NCBI GenBank assembly: GCA_964035545.1
Contig: OZ037772.1
Span: 7,956,889-8,020,888, forward strand
Direction of reading: 5' to 3'
DNA length: 64,000 nucleotides
DNA from: Bugula neritina
Lineage: Eukaryota; Bryozoa; Gymnolaemata; Cheilostomatida; Bugulidae
Part shown: positions 51,101-63,400 of the stretch, one piece after another
Numbering within the stretch: the stretch's first letter is position 1
How the letters are laid out: each line of letters starts with the position of its first letter
Position numbers and translations under genes: made by a program
The notes under the pieces: generated by a model
Told to the model about the DNA's origin: nothing
What the model saw: the letters and a program-made list of their open reading frames with translations, nothing else
The model's database searches: none

Positions 51101-51381
51101 CGATGAGAGTTGCTGGACAAATCAAGTCACCAATGAGAGTTGCTGGACAAGTTAAATCACCAATGAAAGAAGGTGAAGAGGTTAAGTTACCTGTGGAAGA
51201 AGGTGGAGATGGTGACTCAGCTAGAAAACGTGCTGGAACTACAAACTCTTCTGAAGAGTTAGAATCTATAGTAAGAAGTTCTCCAATGAAAAGGAAAGCA
51301 ACTTTAAGTTCTTCAGAACAATCTTCAGGGACAAAAGGAGCAGCATGCAGCTCACCTAAACAAAAGTTTCCTGATAAGTAA
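45114..51381 (+). CDS. Gene G: two-module helical protein, paralogue 3, with SPMR repeat tail
   Basis: Nine exons: 45114-45223, 45843-45949, 46639-46808, 47294-47425, 48091-48347, 48767-48837, 49471-49622, 49976-50116, 50311-51381 (TAA), 736 aa. The start MAYEEEATP aligns with MADEEEASP of F; an in-frame ATG at 45090 would add 8 residues. Module 1 spans residues 1-173 (FWETEINGILKQY, DDCLMM, LMVVFGELANHLL). The linker starts QTWRDKSVWLLD. Module 2 spans about 259-380 (YANWIETSDQYLMIK, PTYDRIIM, VILVAIHVIGKEANE). The tail has Lys/Glu-rich degenerate repeats and then eight 10-residue IKSPMRVAGQ units plus one SPMK variant. It is the best-preserved member of the family and the closest relative of F. 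AATAAA at 51630-51635. No signal peptide or membrane segment. Confidence 0.83.
45955..46196. repeat. (CAGT/TAGT)n microsatellite
   Basis: About 240 bp of 4-bp units directly after the exon 2 donor of gene G. Confidence 0.95.
46489..46580 (+). mobile_element. SINE family 2 copy
   Basis: Forward head in intron 2 of gene G: ttgtgatgtaatggctagca, ctgcttgcaagctgg, ggtttgaatcc, caggacaga. The ends do not form an acceptor stem. Confidence 0.75.
47061..47220. repeat. (GGCAGC)n then (AGCAGT/AGCATT)n microsatellite
   Basis: G+C-rich hexanucleotide block (47068-47150) followed by A/T-richer units, in intron 3 of gene G. It encodes nothing; the Ala- or Leu/Pro-rich frames are artefacts. Confidence 0.95.
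47880..48005. repeat. tccttttggagttagc short repeats in intron 4 of gene G
   Basis: Five or six units of ccttttggagttagc, matching the repeat in intron 4 of gene F in motif and place. The intron end after it is also similar (accaanaaaattcatgac, ggattagaaa, ctgcttg). Confidence 0.75.
48408..48628 (-). mobile_element. SINE family 1 copy
   Basis: Reverse, nearly full-length copy in intron 5 of gene G, about 60 bp after exon 5: acccttgatagaaagagttttt, cctaacatcaccaatggtct, cagggttcgaacccatgatt, ctagaccatggctgct. Confidence 0.88.
50213..50290 (+). mobile_element. SINE family 2 copy
   Basis: Forward head in intron 8 of gene G, 20 bp before exon 9: gtggtgcaatggttagcaca, cttgtaagcc, gggttcaaatccc. 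It is tRNA-Thr-like in the anticodon arm, but the acceptor ends do not pair. Confidence 0.75.
50908..51170 (+). repeat. 30-bp coding repeat (IKSPMRVAGQ)
   Basis: Eight near-identical 30-bp units plus one variant in the last exon of gene G. Differences between units are mostly synonymous (accgatg/accaatg, atcaag/gttaag), with one S-P to S-L change. Confidence 0.95.
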
Positions 51382-52493
51382 TGACCTCAAAAGTTGATAA
51401 AAGAAACTATTTCTTGTCATTATAAGTTTATGTGCACCTAAAAATCTTCCCACTATCTAATTATAGCACTCAACATTTTCAACTCTATTTATGTAATTTG
51501 TTCTACTAAAATGTTTGCTCTTGTTCCATTTTGTTCCAAAGATGTTATAGAAATCATTTATCGTTGAAACTATAGTTGCTTTGAAAGATGACAATTGTAT
51601 TGCATTATCAACCTATTTTCTTGTGATGTAATAAAAAATAATAACTTCAGCAAAACCATTTTTTCATCTGGCTAAAAAAAATCCACTACTATAAATTTAG
51701 GTTCCAGTTTTTATAGTAGCATATTATATAAAATTATACTAGTTGGGAATTGTACGCAATATAGGATTGTGAGTAATAGTTTTAGATCAGCTAAAGATAA
51801 AAAACTCACTTTCTAAATACTTTATTTTCTTTCTAATTTTATTCTACTGTTTGACTTTAAATTTAATGTTGTCCTAAGCATTGGCTACTCAAAAGGGGGT
51901 AGAGAATCGCCCTATAATCAAGATTAGCATTCAGTTTTATATATAAGTACTTATAACTGCAAGAAATAGTAATATTAGACTGAAGGTTTTATATAGATAG
52001 TTCATTGCAATAATTTACAGTTATATTTTTTTTGAGCCAAATAAAATTATTTCAGGTATAAAAACTGTTTTAACAAAATACTTTAGTTTGTTTTAAAACA
52101 AACTCTGCAGTTGCATTGTCATAATAGTGAGTTTTCAATCAACCAATTCCTATGTCAACATATAGTTATAATAAAATTTGGTGTAATTTTTCACTTAAAT
52201 GTCAGTCTAGGTTATATTAAAACTTGTCAATTACTTTTCAAAAACTATCAACGGTTTTTTTTACGATAAAGAACTTTTTATAGTAATCTAATAAAATCTA
52301 TAGAAAGCTATAAGATAACAATTGGAAAAGCATATTAATTAGTTTTTGAACAGCTATAATTAAAGCTATCAAAAAGTGCATTATTACAAAGCCCACTCGG
52401 CTTTTTCTCCTGCATATGCCAGTTGCCTTCAAAAGTCTTTCGTTGCATATGAAAGTCTAGTGAACTTCGTATGTTTTTAACCTAAAACACAAC
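51382..52493. other. Spacer between genes G and H
   Basis: 3' UTR of G with AATAAA at 51630, then A+T-rich spacer. No gene or clear element seen. Confidence 0.5.
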
Positions 52494-55400
52494 ATGTCTG
52501 ACAGTGAAACCTCTATCTCTGCATCAGATGCATATGAAGTAGATGTCCTTGTATATTTTGCTGTAACTGAAAGGTAAAGAAACTTTATTAACTCTTTTTT
52601 TGTGAAATAAAACACTATTTATTTATGTTACTGTTTTATTTAAATACTACTTATATATATAAAACACTGTATTCATTTATGCTACTGTTTTATTTAAATA
52701 CTATTTATATATATATATTTTTTGTTTATACTAGTACATACTACATTCTTAAATAATTCTTTTGATTAAAAGCTATTTATAGTTTGTAGTAAAATCTGGA
52801 ACTATTATTCACCTTGTCTATTGTCTTTTATTGAAAAGCTACAAAAAGCTGGTTTCATTTTTTACAAACATTTTGAGCTAGATAGAATATTTTTTGGGAC
52901 AAAATTTTTGGTGTAGTTGCTGTAATAGAAGAATTAAAAAAGCCTGTGTTCTAGATAAAAAATGGAACGAAATGGTTTAGAAATTGAACAACTTGGTTTC
53001 TTGAACCTTTCCCACTCATTTTTCTATTGCAACAGCTAGATGTTTCAAATAATGTTTTTTTGCAGCTTTGGGAAGCATGTGGAGCAGAACATCAAACAAG
53101 CTTTCCTTGACAGAGTAGAAGATTACTCAGACAAGAGCAAAACTCCTATAATTGAGTTTCTAAAGAATTATTGTGAGTTTCAATTGAGCAACATTGTGTG
53201 TCTGTTATGTAATAGGTGTTATGTAGCTTTTGAAATGGGTGTTGAAGTGGAAAAACTAGAAAAATCCTGTGGTCTAAATAACAGAAAAAAATAATTTTTT
53301 TAAAAGACTATTTTACCAAACAGTCATAAAAAAGGTTAAAACTTCGCTTAATGAGTTTTTCCATTATGATACATTAAAATAATTTTTTTTTGTTCATTAA
53401 TTAATGAAAAACAAATTTTATGGAAGCTGTGATTTTAATAATTTTTATATGTTAATAAAAATGTAGGAGGTATCAGTATTTCATGGAAACAAAAACGTAG
53501 TAACTTTTAGCCTCAATACCATGCTAGGTTAATAGCAAACCTGTAATTAATGTTAGTTTCTTCAGCCCTGCATCAATTTTCAATAAACAAAATATATATA
53601 GTAATGTTTTATAATTGCATAATATTACCCTAAATTATATTGTATCGCAATGTTCTATTGAACTGAACTGCACTATATAGCATTATCCTATAACATATTA
53701 TAATATAATATTACATCATATTGTACATCGTAAATAATTTCCACAGTACTATTATTTTTAATGTATTATATTGTCATAAAATTTATTGTATTGCAAATAC
53801 AGATTATATTGAACTGCATCCTATGATATATACTATTATATACCATAATATACTATTATAGTACCATAATGTAAATTACAATGTTATTACAATACATTGC
53901 ACCTTACACTGTTACTGTCTGACATAATTGAAATCTTTATAAAGCTGTTTTACATATTTATAGTGAGTCATATTCGAACAAAGACTTTTTACAAACATCT
54001 GTGGCTCCGGTTCAACCGGGAGTTGCCTACCCTCATAGATGTCCACCAAGTGAAGCCTGATCTCTCTTGCCTCCTCCTTGACTCTTTCTATAGCTATAGA
54101 GTTGGTCGACTCACAGATGACTCTTTGCTCATGGTAAAAAGCTTTCCACTATACTGTCTATACTATACTGTCTATACTATACTGTCTATACTATACTGTT
54201 TATACTATACTCTACTGTATAGCGTGACTGTATATATTATACTTTAGTGTGACTGTATATACTATACTGTAGTGTGACTGTATATACTCTACTGTAGTGT
54301 GACTGTATATACTATACTGTAGTGCGACTAAATATACTATGTACTACACCAGGGGTGGGCCACCTGTAGTCGTTTGCCCATTATTTCAATGGCCTTTTAA
54401 ATGCTAAAGATAAATGGAAACTGTGATATTATGCATTCTGATTAGCATAGTATAGCGTTGGTTGCAAATTACTTTATTATAATAAAATTTAATATGTGTA
54501 CAATCATGTGGCTCTTTGTTTTGGCTTACTTCTGAACTTGGCCCTTATGCAAAGAAAGTTACCCACCCCTGTACTATACCATACTATAGTGTGACACTTT
54601 TCTTTATGCATATATATTCCCACATTCAATGTCTATAGTATGCACTGAGTATATATATGGTGATACTCAACCAAACTTTTGATCTCTTGTATTCCAGGCT
54701 CTGGCTGTAGCTGGAGACATGGTAAACAAGTTTCTTGTCTGTAGAATGGTAGAAAAAGCAGTTGCATCTCAAGAGGAAGTGACTGATTTTCTAACAAAGT
54801 GCAGCGAAAGATCATTTTCCAATCAAATTGTAAGTTTTTTGCTTTGTTTGCAAAATAGCTCTGAAGTCTTTGCCGAAAATAGTTGTAGTTCTTATTTATT
54901 GGGTGAGTGTAGAAAAAATGGTTTCAACAGAAAAGATCTGATTGTAGATAGTATTTGAAATCAAAGAAATTATCCACTATGTTGAACAATGTTTATAGAT
55001 GTTAATCAAAACTTTGTTCTAGTAAATAGAAGCAGAACATGGATAATAATTTGTAAAGGCAACTAGCGTTCTTAGTCAGTAGCTGGATTTGATAATAAAC
55101 ATCATCAAATGATTCGGTATTATATATTTAATGCATTATGTATTTATTGTATAGTAATTTATTGTGTGTCTAACTCTGCATTTGACGTATCAAATTGTTG
55201 TAGAGAGAAATTGAGAAAACAGCGGAAACTTTCTTGAAAGAGGATCACATTGTAAACATGATAGACAGTGTAGACACTCGACAGCTGCCTGAGCCTATCG
55301 AGTCAATCCGGAAAAACTTGAAGCATAAATCAGACAGTCTTGGCAACCTAAACAAAGCTTCGGCTTCAGGCAGAGAATATGTTGTAAAAGCTCAGTCTGC

Positions 55401-56862
55401 TGCAGCGCTGAAATCCAACAGACAAAGAAATGCTCAGAATATTAATGAGATGAGTCGTGTCCTCCAGTCTAGGTTAAGAATGGTACGCGAGGAGAACAGA
55501 GACGGAAGTCAAGCAGAAAGGAGAACAAACCCAGAGGGAGATCATAACAGATTTGTTGCTCTTGTGAATCGGCTCAGAGATTCTAATCAACAGGAATCTT
55601 TAAGAGAGCTTTTACGTCGAGCCGAAATGGTGGAGGCTCAATTGTCGAGTGACAACAGCGAAACGGCAGTGGTTTCACCAGTAGAATCTAGTCCAGTTTT
55701 GTCTCTTCTTGATTCAGCAAAACATAGCAAAAACTCATCAGTTTCCAGCTCTTTGGAGACTTTGGCCAGCAATGAGACAGACGATCAGAACAAACCGGAT
55801 CCATTTTTTTTGCCTCGAGAAAATGATATTGAATTAGATAGGTCAATCATATTTCATAAAGCGGCTGAAGCTTTCAGCCAAAGCGTTGCAGTTTCGATTC
55901 CTAATTCTCAAAACCCTGAAAAGAAATTGGATAGTCAAAATAGCTCAAGGAGAAAGCAAGTTTCTTCAGTACCAACTGATGATTCAGTTAGTAAAGTTTC
56001 TACTCCTGATTTGGATGAAAGACAAAGCAACAAGCTACCTACCATTTCCAGCTTTATAAAACGAAGCAATGACAAAGAAATAGGTTGTTCAAATAGCCTC
56101 TCTGAAAAATCTAAAGATTTAAGCCAAAATATTGCAGCTTCTATTTCTGATTCTGAAGAGCCTGGAGAAAAATCACGTAGCTCAAGGCGAAAGCAAGTTT
56201 TTTCAGTTCGAGTTGATGATTCAGCTAGTAAAGTGTATACTTATGACTATGATAAAAAACACAGCAATGAGTTGCCTTCTCTTTCAAGTTTCAGAAAGCG
56301 AAGTTATCCAGCATCTCCCCCCAGTACACCCAGTCAACAAAGTGAGCGGCGAGTTGAGTTGAACCAATTTCCATACCTTTGGCAGATTGCAACTGCCGGC
56401 ACTGCCTTTGCTTATGAGCATGAATCTGAGGTAGCAGAAACCAGCTCAGTTCAAAGGCTTCATATTGATGATAAGACAGCTACATCTGGAACATCAATGG
56501 GTCAACAAGAATCCATTAGTTCACAGAGTAGGCAGGTTTCTACCACAGGCTCTGACTATCAATTTTCTATACAAAAACAGGCATCAAGGGCAAACAGACC
56601 TGAGGCTTTCAGGCCTGATGAGAATGAAAATAAAGTTGCAGTTATAAAGTCAAAAGCAGATGAGGCTCATTCAAGAGAAATGCTTTCCCGCTCAAGTAGA
56701 GCTACTTCCTCTCGTGCAGACATTAAAAGTAACAGCACAGATCCAAACAGATTACAATCAGAACAGGGGGAACTGTCTAACTTAGACGTTTCTGAAATAC
56801 AAGCAAATGTAAATGAAGAAGTTTATAAAAAATTAGAGGGTACATTTTTCAAGCGTATTTAA
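52494..56862 (+). CDS. Gene H: single-module paralogue with long Ser-rich tail
   Basis: Five exons: 52494-52573, 53066-53172, 53964-54133, 54698-54829, 55204-56862 (TAA), 715 aa. Exons 2, 3 and 4 are exactly 107, 170 and 132 bp as in G, with phases 2-1-0-0. Module 1 spans residues 1-163 (SFGKHVEQNIKQAFLDRVED, LTDDSLLM, ALAVAGDMVNKFLV, SNQI). The last exon starts with a helix-like REIEKTAETFLKED, similar to the exon that follows module 2 in F and G. About 500 residues of Ser/Arg/Lys/Gln-rich disordered sequence follow, with two approximate repeats (SSRRKQVSSVPTDDSVSKV and SSRRKQVFSVRVDDSASKV). There is no second module. It is either a derived loss or close to the one-module ancestor. AATAAA at 57130-57135. 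Confidence 0.82.
54136..54335. repeat. ctatactatactgt / gtgtgactgtatatacta tandem repeats
   Basis: Two adjoining short tandem arrays just after exon 3 of gene H, ending at the hAT-type MITE. Confidence 0.85.
54342..54579. mobile_element. Short hAT-type MITE with near-perfect 8-bp target duplication
   Basis: Element 54350-54571 (222 bp), starting CAGGGGTGGGCCAC and ending GTTACCCACCCCTG. Flanks are tactacac (54342-54349) and tactatac (54572-54579), an 8-bp duplication with one mismatch. The CAGGG-type end plus 8-bp duplication indicates the hAT superfamily. Non-coding, in intron 3 of gene H. Confidence 0.88.
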
Positions 56863-57431
56863 AATCCATGGCACAAAACATTTGACTCACCTTTTTATTT
56901 TTTTTAATTTTTTATTTGTGACCCAGATGCTAAAATTCTCTGCATAAATAAGTACTGCCAATTCAGATCATATGTTTATACTGGTTACTGAGTTTTAGTA
57001 TTAGCCATGGACTTTTTTATGCTTTAATTTTATTCACCCTCTGTCACGTAGAATTTCAAATTATTAATATTAAGAACACTAACATACCTTTTTAAAGCAT
57101 TGTGTAATACCCTTACTTCAAAGTTTTGAAATAAACGCATTTTATTAACCCAATTTACGTTATTACTTATGTTGACTAAAAGAGTCTGGAAAAGTTTCAG
57201 ATTTTACAATTTTTAGTTCAATTCACATATTCAGCATTTTGCAGAATACTTGACATACTGAAGATTCCTCTGCTTTTTTGCAACAGTATTACAGTTGCCA
57301 TGACAACTGTTGAGATATCAAATTATGCTTGCAATGCTCTGCTTAATTTTTAAGTAGATGGTTTCAATTCCTCTAATAAAAGAATTAGGCAAGAAAATAT
57401 TTGCAGGTTTTGAGTAGGAGCTGGTCTCAAA
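56863..57431. other. Spacer between genes H and I
   Basis: 569 bp from the stop of H to the ATG of I. Holds the AATAAA of H at 57130 and presumably the promoter of I in the remaining 300 bp. No TATA box stands out. Confidence 0.5.
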
Positions 57432-60400
57432 ATGGCGGGGCAGAATCCAATCCCAACTTATAACATTTCTCTCTCCATCATTAATGACATTCGACTAAAG
57501 GAAGTTGGTTTTACACCTTATTCTGGACCCGCTACAATCAGTGATATAGTAATCTCTTATGTTAGAGACCAGTAAGTATGTCTGCCCGCCTCATTTTTGT
57601 CATGTCTTGCTTTTACTAAATGTATCCGCATTAACCAGCTAATATCCTTTTATAAAAGTATTTTGTTCAACATCATTGCTCCGTGCACACTTTCAAAATT
57701 TAGCACCAAAGGTTTGTAAATGTCAAAGCATTTTTGGAGTTCTTCAAAAACGAAATACTCTTACATACCTAGTTTGATAAAAAAAAAGTGTACTGCTTTA
57801 TTCATTTTTTTTTAAAAAACATCTTATTTAAAAAGATTAAGGACTCAGAATGTTGCTCTTCATATTAGAAAGTTGTTTCAATTTATCAACATACTGTAGT
57901 TTTTTCAAGTTTAGGTCAAACCATTTTAATTTTGATGAAAAGTCTACAAATAAATCGAATGATTTCACTTGGGTAACATGCTAAAGTATCTTTTTTTCTG
58001 TATATATGTATCATAATTATTTTCTTAAGCAGCGTCTTGCATAAAAAAACTGTCTTAGCTAGTAAGTCATACTCAACGTTTTGTTATCTTAAACAGTTTT
58101 GCCATCATTTTAATTAGATAGCTTGAAAACTGAATTTCCTCTTTTGAATCTTAAAATCAAATCGCTATTTCAAACTGAAACTTCTTTTATTGCATTTTTA
58201 TTTACAGTGCTTCGCTCATAATTAGTAGCAAACTAAGAAATGAAATTGCCAGATGTTTGCCGCACCACCAGCGTCTTTGGAAGACGCCTCATGGTGTATG
58301 CTTGACTGATTATGGTAATTAAATACACAATAATGAAAATTGCATTCGCTACTTCCTGTAGATTGTTATTTAATTTTGTGTCAACAACTTTTTGGCTACA
58401 GACAAAAAAATATCATGTTTTTTTATTTAGCTTTAAATACAATTTCTACATAATATGGTCTTTTAAATGCTTTTTTATTTATTAAAAAATATCCCATCAA
58501 ATAGTTTTAATCATAACAAAGCTGAAAAGAATGTTTTTTTTGAAAAAAAATTTTTGATTACTATAACCAGCCCTGATTGGCTTTCTGTCTATATATTTTT
58601 GAAAAGGTGAAAGACTAAGATCTGAAGAGAAGTATCAATATATAGCTGGAACGATACTGGACCAGTTCTTTAAAGAGGTTGCAGCTGGGAAGGAGTCTGA
58701 GGAAGTGTATAAACTGATAATGAGAATGTTCTTTTACCCAAACGGAATAAACACAGTCTCAGATGACAGAATTATGATGGTTAGTGTGATGATTATAAGA
58801 TAATGAAGCTGAATTCAAAAGCAAATAAAAAGTGAAATTGTATATTATTGAGGTCATTAGATGAAAGTTCAAGGTCTGTTAGAAAACTTAAATTGCAGAG
58901 CTGTTCAACAGGCGTCCCCAGCCTACATTTATGTGGCAGTACACAAAAGCAGGAAAAATATAATTTTTTTACACACATTTATAAATTAGAGGGAAAACAC
59001 TACCTTTTAAATGTCTTGTTTATACACATGTTGCATAACATGCAACCTGCATTAATTATCGTCTCTCCATTATGTAATTTAGGAAAATTTAATTTGAAAA
59101 TTACTGATGCTGTGGCACCCAGCTCAAGCTAAATTTTACAATGTGGCTCTTGCTAAGAAAAATCCCACTTCAGTGGCTCTTGCCCTGAAAATTTTGGACA
59201 CTCCTTGCTTAAAGCATGATAGCTTAAAGCTTTATTAAAAGCTATTTTAAAAAATGTGGGAGGCTTAAAGGGTTGAGTAACTATTCTAGAGAGAAAGTTT
59301 GCTTTTGCTGCTAGTAAGTCTCAAATGCTTTTGTTACTAACAGTCATTGAAATGTGCTGAAAGGTTTGATACAAAGTACTTGCCTTGTGCATGTCACATT
59401 TTAACAGAGCTTAGTGGCTAGTATTGACAAGTAGTTGCCGTCACACTATGTGTTTCAATTAGATTCATTTCAGGCTTCAAACAAGCATATTCAAACTTCA
59501 TCAAAGCTGTTAGCATGCTTAAAATAGTCATTGATGTGCAGAATGGAGATTTTTATTAGCCTGAGCTTTTAAGCTTATTATTAAATTTTGGTTTGAGGCG
59601 TCGGTTGAAATTCTCGCCAGAGTATAATTTCTTTTGCTTCAATAAAATCTAGAGCTGTAATTATAACAACTATTTTGTTTAGATGATTAGCACTACAACA
59701 GACATCTTCTCATCTTGCCTCAGCGATACTGAAGATTCTGAATCAGCTTGCCAGTTTGTCAAGTGGCTGATTGAACTTCTTGAAGAAGACAAACTTTATG
59801 TTCTTTCTAAAATTGTGAGTTTTGTAAGAATCTCTGCAGAACTTTATAGTCCGACACTTAAATAACTGAGAACTAACTAGTAATACCTAAAATAGTTCTG
59901 GTATTACAACATATATTATATTTGCAATTTATTTGAATATTATTGAAATATACGTATATTTAAATAAATTTAGATCAGTTGCTTGTTTTTTAGCACATCA
60001 ATTAATTCCTTTGATCTGCAATAATTTATTAATTTTGCATTTTCTATACTTCTCACTGTTTGAAAAGATAATATTTATTATTAATGTATTAGCGCTTTTC
60101 TGTCCCATACACATATCTGTGAAAATTGAAATATTATCCCAGATAGTTTCTATTAGCTATTATAGCTTTTAGTTATAGCTATTTAGCAATCAATGCAACA
60201 GTCATATGAGTATACATTATAGGTATATTATTGTATGTAATGGTATCAAAAAAAGAAACAGCATCTAACTGGGAAGTGTCTAAGTGGGAAATTTAACCTA
60301 ACGTCTATCTGGGATGAAACCCTTTTCTGTTCCATCATTGCCTATTTTTATTGTTACTTTTGTAGGAGTTAACTACATATTATCTGCTAGTTATATTAGA

Positions 60401-63400
60401 CTAAGGATCATTGCTTCTGTACAAAAGTCATTGGCTAATTTTATTCTCGCCTATTTTTACCTATCTCCCTCCGCTTTGTCCTGTTTGGGTAGCGAGATTG
60501 GCTATTTTTGTTGTTGTAGGATAACTGGTTGGTTCAATACGACGCTCTTATTATGAAAAACAGAAAGTGCGATATCATAAGCAACAATGAGCTAATATGC
60601 ACTTCCTCCAGTAAACCTTTGCTGCAAGTTTCTCTAGTCAAAACAATTGCTATAAAGCAGAGGTTAGATCCTGGGTTCAGGCCACGTGGTGCTAGACCAG
60701 GTCGGCAAATTGAAATACCTTCTTCAGTAGATTTAGGCTCTCGTTTATACCCCACATCTTCAGTTGCTTCTACTTCAAACAAAGATGGTTCACTTTTCAA
60801 AGTAGCACCACTACCTAATAGATTACCAACATACTCCAACACACTTCCTACTCACCATTCTTTGTCACAAAAACCACAGTGTTCAAAGCTGGTTCTTGAT
60901 CCATACATCCAACAGGCATCGACGGCAGATTCACATTTTAGTTCTTACATTCCCGGTGGGGTTGGCTTGTCTGCCAGCCCTTATGTCTACAATGCGCTTA
61001 TGGCACCACCCAATAGCTCATATGTTGGAAGTACATTGTCGATGCCTCCTTCTGATAATACCAAGTCCGCTGAAGATATGATGACAGCCGAATCTGTTTT
61101 TGGTGACGAGGAATCTTTGTTCTCTGTGACGGAAGGTACAGAAGTGACACTAGAAGATCACTCTTCTGTGACTGACTCACAATCTGAAGACTCCGAGATT
61201 GAGTCAGGAAGTGACTCGGTGTTTGAAGATTCATGTCCAACGACTTTTCAGCCATCTAAGAAGTTAACGGAAACTCAAGTAGCTGTTCATTCCTATATGA
61301 TGGCCAGGTAATATTTAGACTGTACTATTTCCTGTTGATAAGTAGTATCTTCACTTTTAGATGTTTAGTCTGTGGTTTTGATAAATTTATGTTAGTCTGC
61401 TCAACAGCTGACAAAAAACTTAATAAAACTTAGTTTTGCTTTTTATCAATATAAATTTTTTAAATTCAATCAACACAATATCAATAATAATTAATAATTA
61501 AAATTAATAAATTATTAGTTTAATAATTATCTGTATTCTGAAAACATTTTTCAACAAAAGTCACAAATATATGAGTGTTCACTGGCTTTCAGCTGGGAAA
61601 ACACAATTACTCTGCTGTTTGTTTTGTAGAGTTGAGCCTTTGAGAACTGGAGTTGATTTATCAAATCAATTTTTCAGTAAAGATCCACTTGGCATAGCCA
61701 TGAAGAATATTGGTAAGTTTTTAAATGTTTTACTATTCTCTCAGTATGCTGAAGTAAATTTAGAGTTTAAACTTTAGATAGTTTGTTACATGTGATGTTA
61801 AAAAGCAAAATTAACAAACATTATTTTAAAATGTTTGAGTATCCAGAAAAATACCTGTATATAGCAGCGTTGCAGTAAAACTCACTCAAGGAAGTTTATA
61901 GTTGCCACCCCTCCTGAGAAAACCCCTGATGGAAAAGTTTGTTTTGTTAAATCGGGCTAAGGAATTTTTCAGATGGGGCACATCACAGGAGCAGCATTAC
62001 AATAATATGAAGGAGCATAGGGCAGAGATAGCTTTTTACAACACATACTTTAAATGATATTTTCTTTTATATAATCCAACAGATTTTTGACTTTTTTTCA
62101 ACTTTGCTCAAGCCTACCTATCATAGCTAGTATTTACACTGAATTTCACACCGTGTTTTCATGCATGTGATATGTAATAAACCAATCAATCAATCTATCT
62201 ATCAAATGCTTGATCAATCCATTGATGTTCTGATTAGGAGAGAGAGTTCAGAGGAATAGGAAGTATTGTCAGCTCGTGAGCAGGTTATCAAAGAGACTGA
62301 AGGCATCAGAAGACAAGGAGAGAGAATTGACCACCTTCCTTGAAATAATCTTAGCAGAGCTAGGACGAGACTATTATGTCGATCTTATTATGGCGGTTAG
62401 TCACTTACTGTAAATTTTACTGACCTTATAGCCATTTATCTTGTAGTAACTTACTTTATACTTACTTACTTTAGAGTTATACACGTTATTGTCACTTAGT
62501 TTCTAGCTATTTATCTATATAATAGCTATTAGTTTGTCTTCTATTTACTTACTTTATCATAGCTTACCTTTTAGTTATACATGTACTTATCTCATAGTTA
62601 CATACCTTATACTTTATTACCTTATAGCCACCTATCTTGTAGTCCCATTTAGTCATTAGCTTAACTTAGAGTCATTTATTCCAATTTACCTTATTTGTGT
62701 TATAATAGTGGCATTATTATGTTAGATTAATGTTTTGCATTTTCTGCTTTTTAAATTTCTTACTTTAGTTTTATTTAAAGTTTAACCACCAATAATACTA
62801 TAAGATTTTAAAGCCATGAGAATTTTAGAAAAACAAAATGCATGTAAATACCAAATAATGCAAATATAAATACTATTTTAATATAATCAAAATGATAAAA
62901 TTTGTGCGTAAATAATTTGCCAGAAATTGCTTCATGCAGCTGTGCAAGTAAAATTAGTCTTTTTGTGATCATCATAACTAATAAGAACTCATTTAAAGTG
63001 GATATCTTCTTGAATTATAAAGTAGTTCATCTTTTCTAGATTGGTAATTAAGTTATGATTGTCATAACAAATAATATGGTTAAGGTTATAGCTTATTATA
63101 CAATGCAAATATGACTTCAGCACAATGTTGTGTTCTGTTTGTTCAGTGTATAGTCTTCACCAGTGATCTGATCTACGAGGCGATGTCTTTAGGGAACGTT
63201 CATCAAGCTATCGCATTAGAAGAAGCATGCACTAAGACTATTCAATCTTCCTATGGCAATGGTTTCCTCAATTGGATTTGGGTAAATATTCTTTAGTTTA
63301 CAAAACTTCAAACAAAAAAAGTTAAAACATGTTTTTAAACAGTTGGCTATTATTTTATGTTACAGTGTTACAGTGTAGCTGCTTAATTTTGTCAATATAA

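Noticed and set aside
50103-51125. Minus-strand open frame with repeated ICPATLIGDL-like units
   Set aside because: Shadow of the 30-bp coding repeat of gene G; the plus strand has splice support and a family match.
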